Below, one piece after another: positions 22,396-25,547 of a DNA stretch of 25,547 bases. The stretch comes from JAQGMO01 sp050954505. Its GTDB lineage: Bacteria > Pseudomonadota > Gammaproteobacteria > Burkholderiales > Burkholderiaceae_D. Both the position numbers and the translations under genes were made by a program. How positions within the stretch are numbered: the stretch's first letter is position 1; each line of letters opens with the position of its first letter. The notes under the pieces were generated by a model, which ran no database searches, was not told the origin of the DNA, and saw only the letters and a list, made by a program, of their open reading frames with translations. The stretch is from NCBI GenBank assembly GCA_050954505.1, contig JBPBPY010000047.1:1-25547 (forward strand), in the 5' to 3' direction.

Positions 22396-23178
22396 TCAGG
22401 CCCGGCTGACTGCATTGCCGCGAGCCCTGAGCCGGCGCCAGAGCAGCAGCGGCAACCGCAGCGCAAAACCGCACAGCAGGCGGGCATGCATCCAGGTCAG
22501 CAGGACGTTGTCACGCAGATAGCGGAAATGCGACACGCCGCCGTCCTGGATCCTGAAATAGCGCACCGGTGCATCGATGTTGAGTGGCTTGATGCCCAGC
22601 CAGCACAGGCGCACCGCTGCTTCGGGGTCGAAGTCGAAGCGGCGCATCCAGCGCACGTGGCGCATGACCGTTTGCAGCGGGACGATTGGATAGATGCGAA
22701 AGCCGAACAGCGAATCGCCAATGCCGGCCCAGAGCGTTTCCAGATGGGCCCACATGTTGGAGAGCTTGCGGCCGTTGACACGGATGCGTGGCGCATCGCC
22801 ATCGAACACCGGTCGGCCCAGCACCATGCATTCCGGATTTCGCTGCGAGGTGGCCATGAACATGCCGATCAGGTTGGCCGGATGCTGGCCATCCGAATCC
22901 ATCGTCAGCACATGGGTAAAACCGTTTTGCGCGGCGCGGTCGATGCCGTGCAGCACAGCGGCACCCTTGCCGACATTCTGCGGCAGGACCAGTACTTCAA
23001 GACCTTCCTGCTGCCTGGCCAAGTCCAGCAATCCCTGCGCAGTGCCGTCGTCGCTGCCATCGACGACCACCCATACCGGCTGCCATTGTGCCAAGGCGGC
23101 ACGTACGGTTTCGTAGACTTTGCCGCCGGGGTTGTAGCTCGGAATTAAGACCAGGTGGGTATGTGAAGCTTGAGTCAT
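22396..23178 (-). CDS. GT2-family glycosyltransferase
   Basis: A 260-residue GT-A fold enzyme. LVLIPSYNPGG opens the domain (9-19), VVVDGSDDGT lies at 37-46, NVGKGAAVLHG at 68-78 and the metal-binding TMDSDGQHP at 92-100 (DSD 94-96). RRFDFDPEAAVRLCW and IDAPVRYFRIQDGGVSHFRYLRD follow, as in dolichol-phosphate-mannose-synthase-like GT2 enzymes of aryl polyene clusters. The C-terminus is hydrophobic (LLCGFALRLPLLLW), suggesting membrane contact. Predicted to transfer a sugar to the pigment's lipid anchor. The frame extends upstream to 23358, but the ATG at 23178 lies two bases after the stop of the acyltransferase gene and begins the conserved sequence. Confidence 0.9.
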   Translation of the reverse strand: MTQASHTHLVLIPSYNPGGKVYETVRAALAQWQPVWVVVDGSDDGTAQGLLDLARQQEGLEVLVLPQNVGKGAAVLHGIDRAAQNGFTHVLTMDSDGQHPANLIGMFMATSQRNPECMVLGRPVFDGDAPRIRVNGRKLSNMWAHLETLWAGIGDSLFGFRIYPIVPLQTVMRHVRWMRRFDFDPEAAVRLCWLGIKPLNIDAPVRYFRIQDGGVSHFRYLRDNVLLTWMHARLLCGFALRLPLLLWRRLRARGNAVSRA

Positions 23179-23180
23179 TG

Positions 23181-24203
23181 TTAGGCGTCTGAAAGTGAAA
23201 ATTCGCGCTCGGCAGATGCCGGCGCAGTGTGGGCGATGGCAAGATTGCCGGCGCCATTGCAGGTCGGCACCAGTGCGGCCGGACCTGTGCACATCGCCAT
23301 GGCAGCGCTTGCCGCAGGTGTACAGGACAATGCCGCCGCGCCGGGCATGCCTGTACACAGGCGCAGGACATCCGGCCTTGCGGGCAGCTCCTGCGAAACC
23401 AGCTGCGGCGCCGCCGCAGGCATTCCGAGTTCGTCAGCAAAATACTGTTCCAGCGACTTCGTCAGTGCTGCGGCGCTGGTGCCGGGGGCAAAGCGCTGTC
23501 CCAGCCGCAACCGGCAGGTGATCGGCATGGGTGGTTTCCTGAGCATTGCCCAGCCCTTGCCAAGAAAGGGCGTGTCGGTTTCGATGAAGACCGTCTGCAC
23601 GCTTGCCTGGGCATGCCTGGCGATGATGCCGATGCCGCCCTTGAAGGCATTGACCGGCATTCTGACGGTGCGGGTACCTTCCGGAAACAGCAGGACATGA
23701 CTGCCGGCGCGCAATTGCGCCACTGCCTGGGAAATCGTGCCACGCGCGGAATCATTGCAGATGTACCCGGCCATGCGTGCGCCGCGTCCCAGAAACACAT
23801 TTCCCACCACTTCGTTCTTCATGACACAGACGACATCCGGCAAACGCGAAACGATCATCACCGCATCCCACAAGGCTGGATGGTTGGCAGCGATGATGAG
23901 CGACTTTTCTCCCCGCAGGGTGTCAAGCGCACTGAAATCGAAGGTGAAGCGCCGAGTGCGATTCAAGGCAGCGAACAAGGCAGCAAACAAGCTCATGATG
24001 GCACGGCGCCCCAGCCTGCGTGCGCGCCGGCGTGGCAACAGCGGCTCCAGGACCAGGGCCACGCCTGACCAGGCAATGCAGCACAATGCCAGCAGCAGCA
24101 AGGCCAGGTAGAACAGCAGCGCGTCGGCGCCAAGGACAAGGGTGTGGCGCAGGCACTGGCGTCCCTGGTCCAGAAAGGCAGTCAGGCGGGCGGCTGTCTT
24201 CAT
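23181..24203 (-). CDS. PlsC-like 1-acyl-glycerol-phosphate-type acyltransferase with unusual tail
   Basis: A 340-residue acyltransferase. A membrane helix at about 27-52 and another hydrophobic stretch precede NHPALWD (107-113, HX4D with His108) and FPEGTRT (173-179), both diagnostic of the PlsC/LPLAT family; VNAFKGGIGIIARH follows. The last 75-80 residues are Ala/Pro/Cys-rich with no family resemblance and may be disordered. It lies two bases before the GT2 gene and 39 bases after the flavoprotein gene on the same strand. Together with GT2 it matches the acyltransferase/glycosyltransferase pair of aryl polyene clusters that builds the outer-membrane anchor. Confidence 0.88.
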   Translation of the reverse strand: MKTAARLTAFLDQGRQCLRHTLVLGADALLFYLALLLLALCCIAWSGVALVLEPLLPRRRARRLGRRAIMSLFAALFAALNRTRRFTFDFSALDTLRGEKSLIIAANHPALWDAVMIVSRLPDVVCVMKNEVVGNVFLGRGARMAGYICNDSARGTISQAVAQLRAGSHVLLFPEGTRTVRMPVNAFKGGIGIIARHAQASVQTVFIETDTPFLGKGWAMLRKPPMPITCRLRLGQRFAPGTSAAALTKSLEQYFADELGMPAAAPQLVSQELPARPDVLRLCTGMPGAAALSCTPAASAAMAMCTGPAALVPTCNGAGNLAIAHTAPASAEREFSLSDA

Positions 24204-24242
24204 GATCGATGGCCGGCCGCGCTCAATGGGGAAGCGGCCATG

Positions 24243-25547
24243 TCAAGGTTTCAAGACGTCAGGCTGCCTGGCGCCCGCGCGCCGCGTGCGGCCCGTCACT
24301 ACCGCACCGGCCACCCGCAGGACACGGCCCAGAAGCATGCCGATGGCGGCGGCATGGTACCAGCCTCTGAGCGTGACGAACATGGCACCGCCGTGAGCGG
24401 CAGAGGATGGCTCGGAAGCGGGGTCGGAAGGCAGCGCGCCCGCCAGCAGGCCGACAAAGGCTTGGCGCATGCCCAGGGCTTGGGGAATCGTTTTCCACAG
24501 CGGGTGACTGGCGGGGTCGTCCATGCGCTGGCTGAACCACAGGTAGGAGCCGAGGCGGGCACGCGCCTGCTGCGTAAAATGCTGTCGCGCGCCAGCGGCT
24601 TCGGCTGGGCGGCGCAGGCAACGGTCGGCCACATCGGCCGCTGCAGCCGCGCCATGCATGGCCAATGTCACACCGGCGGCAAACACCGGGTGGATGGCAG
24701 CATGGGCATCGCCCAGCAGCAGGTAGCACTCGCCATGATCGATGCCGCAAAACTGCACGGCGCACTCGCTGCCGTAAACGGCGGCAGCCAGGGCCGCATC
24801 ACCAAGCCAGGCCTGCAGTGGCGCACACAGCTGGATGGTCGCCAGAAGGAATTCATCCAGTGGCACACTGCGGGTCTGCTGGAAGGCCGGCGACAGCACT
24901 GCACCGACATGGATACGGCCATCGGCCAGCGAATGGGCCCACAGCCAGCCGTGCTCGAACCAGAAGACACCTGCGTGGGGCTCGGCCTTGGGCGGCTGTC
25001 CCGGTGGCGGGCAAAACAGCGCCGTCAGCGCCGTGTCGGCTTTGCCGGCGCGGCGTTTGCGGCTCTTCAACTGGCTGCCAAGGACACAGTCGCGACCCGA
25101 TGCATCGAGCACGAACCGTGCATTCCAGCTGGCCGGCTCGCCATCGGCCTGACGGGCAAACACGGTTGCACCGCCGCCGTTCGGCTTGAATTGCAGATGG
25201 GTGACCCGGCAGCGCCCGATCACGGCAGCACCCTTGTCCTGGGCATTGCGCAGCAGGACGTCATCGAATTGCCGGCGTTCGACCAGCAAGCCTGGTTGCG
25301 GGCCTTGTACCGCAGAGACTTGCGTGCGGCGCACCGGCGTACAGAATTCGATCACGCCTGCCGCCAGCGCCATATCGTGCACCGCGCCAGCCACGCCGAG
25401 TTGGCCCAGCAATGGATGAATCGATGGCGCCAGCAACTCGCCGCGCTCATGCCGATCATCGCCCGCCTTGTCGAGCACGGTCACATGGTGGCCCCGCAAA
25501 GCCAGCAGTGCAGCAGCGGTGGCGCCGGCCGGGCCGCCGCCAATGAT
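24243..25547 (-). CDS. Halogenase/reductase-like FAD-dependent oxidoreductase, cut by window edge
   Basis: At least 434 residues; the N-terminus lies past the right edge by only a few codons, since the FAD motif IIGGGPAGAT is at the very end of the window. RGELLAPS, a segment LLVERRQFDDVLL, VLDASGRDCVLG and LLLGDAHAAIHPVFAAGV follow the flavin halogenase / geranylgeranyl-reductase-like pattern. The position of the halogenase WxWxIP motif reads GWLWAHSL (codons about 24924-24950): both Trp are kept, Ile-Pro is not. It resembles the reductase/halogenase encoded in xanthomonadin clusters, where the aryl ring is brominated. Ring hydroxylation or desaturation are alternatives. Likely the upstream gene of the minus-strand set. 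Confidence 0.8.
   Translation of the reverse strand: MIGGGPAGATAAALLALRGHHVTVLDKAGDDRHERGELLAPSIHPLLGQLGVAGAVHDMALAAGVIEFCTPVRRTQVSAVQGPQPGLLVERRQFDDVLLRNAQDKGAAVIGRCRVTHLQFKPNGGGATVFARQADGEPASWNARFVLDASGRDCVLGSQLKSRKRRAGKADTALTALFCPPPGQPPKAEPHAGVFWFEHGWLWAHSLADGRIHVGAVLSPAFQQTRSVPLDEFLLATIQLCAPLQAWLGDAALAAAVYGSECAVQFCGIDHGECYLLLGDAHAAIHPVFAAGVTLAMHGAAAAADVADRCLRRPAEAAGARQHFTQQARARLGSYLWFSQRMDDPASHPLWKTIPQALGMRQAFVGLLAGALPSDPASEPSSAAHGGAMFVTLRGWYHAAAIGMLLGRVLRVAGAVVTGRTRRAGARQPDVLKP

Overview
The window looks like a chromosomal segment of a GC-rich betaproteobacterium, most likely Burkholderiales and plausibly Oxalobacteraceae. The reasons are the run UbiH-type hydroxylase / DsbC / M61 peptidase, a second short translation initiation factor IF-1 of the betaproteobacterial type, a Psd close to Burkholderiales enzymes, and overall base and codon use. 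The species cannot be fixed from sequence reading alone.

Region 1 (1-4100) is housekeeping. On the minus strand a UbiH/COQ6-type flavin hydroxylase, dsbC and an M61 peptidase (cut by the left edge) run in one direction. A tRNA-Phe(GAA) follows with its own promoter and a clean intrinsic terminator. Next come a small secreted Rap1a/Tai-like protein (plus) and a WXXGXW-repeat envelope protein with Ca-binding-like DxDxDG repeats (minus).

Region 2 (4100-9720) holds a divergent pair, an asparaginase-like amidohydrolase (minus) and a beta-keto acid cleavage enzyme (plus). A 670-base gene-free stretch follows, with a 15-bp tandem array and a structured leader in front of infA. Then come psd and a convergent DUF418/YeiB-type membrane protein whose 3' end overlaps psd.

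Region 3 (about 9720-25547) is the main feature: an aryl polyene (APE)/xanthomonadin-type pigment cluster. The plus-strand operon is ACP, COG4648-like membrane protein, aryl-AMP ligase, small FabZ-like dehydratase, LpxL-like acyltransferase, LolA-like protein, MMPL exporter, NodB-type deacetylase, SAM methyltransferase, ketosynthase, chain-length-factor-like protein, second dehydratase and ketoreductase. Most junctions are ATGA or TGATG overlaps. A convergent minus-strand set (halogenase-like flavoprotein cut by the right edge, PlsC-like acyltransferase, GT2 glycosyltransferase) meets the operon with stop codons one base apart. The expected logic is: the ligase loads an aromatic acid on the ACP; KS/CLF, KR and the DH pair build a conjugated polyene; methyltransferase and flavoprotein decorate it; GT2, acyltransferases and deacetylase build or trim the lipid/sugar anchor; LolA-like and MMPL proteins move it to the outer membrane.

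Compared with the reference E. coli / Xenorhabdus APE clusters as I remember them, this version shows one ACP rather than two, no thioesterase, no second full ketosynthase, and no DUF3261 lipoprotein within the window. It carries the deacetylase, the methyltransferase (with a low-complexity insert) and the halogenase-like flavoprotein. Missing parts may lie beyond the right edge.
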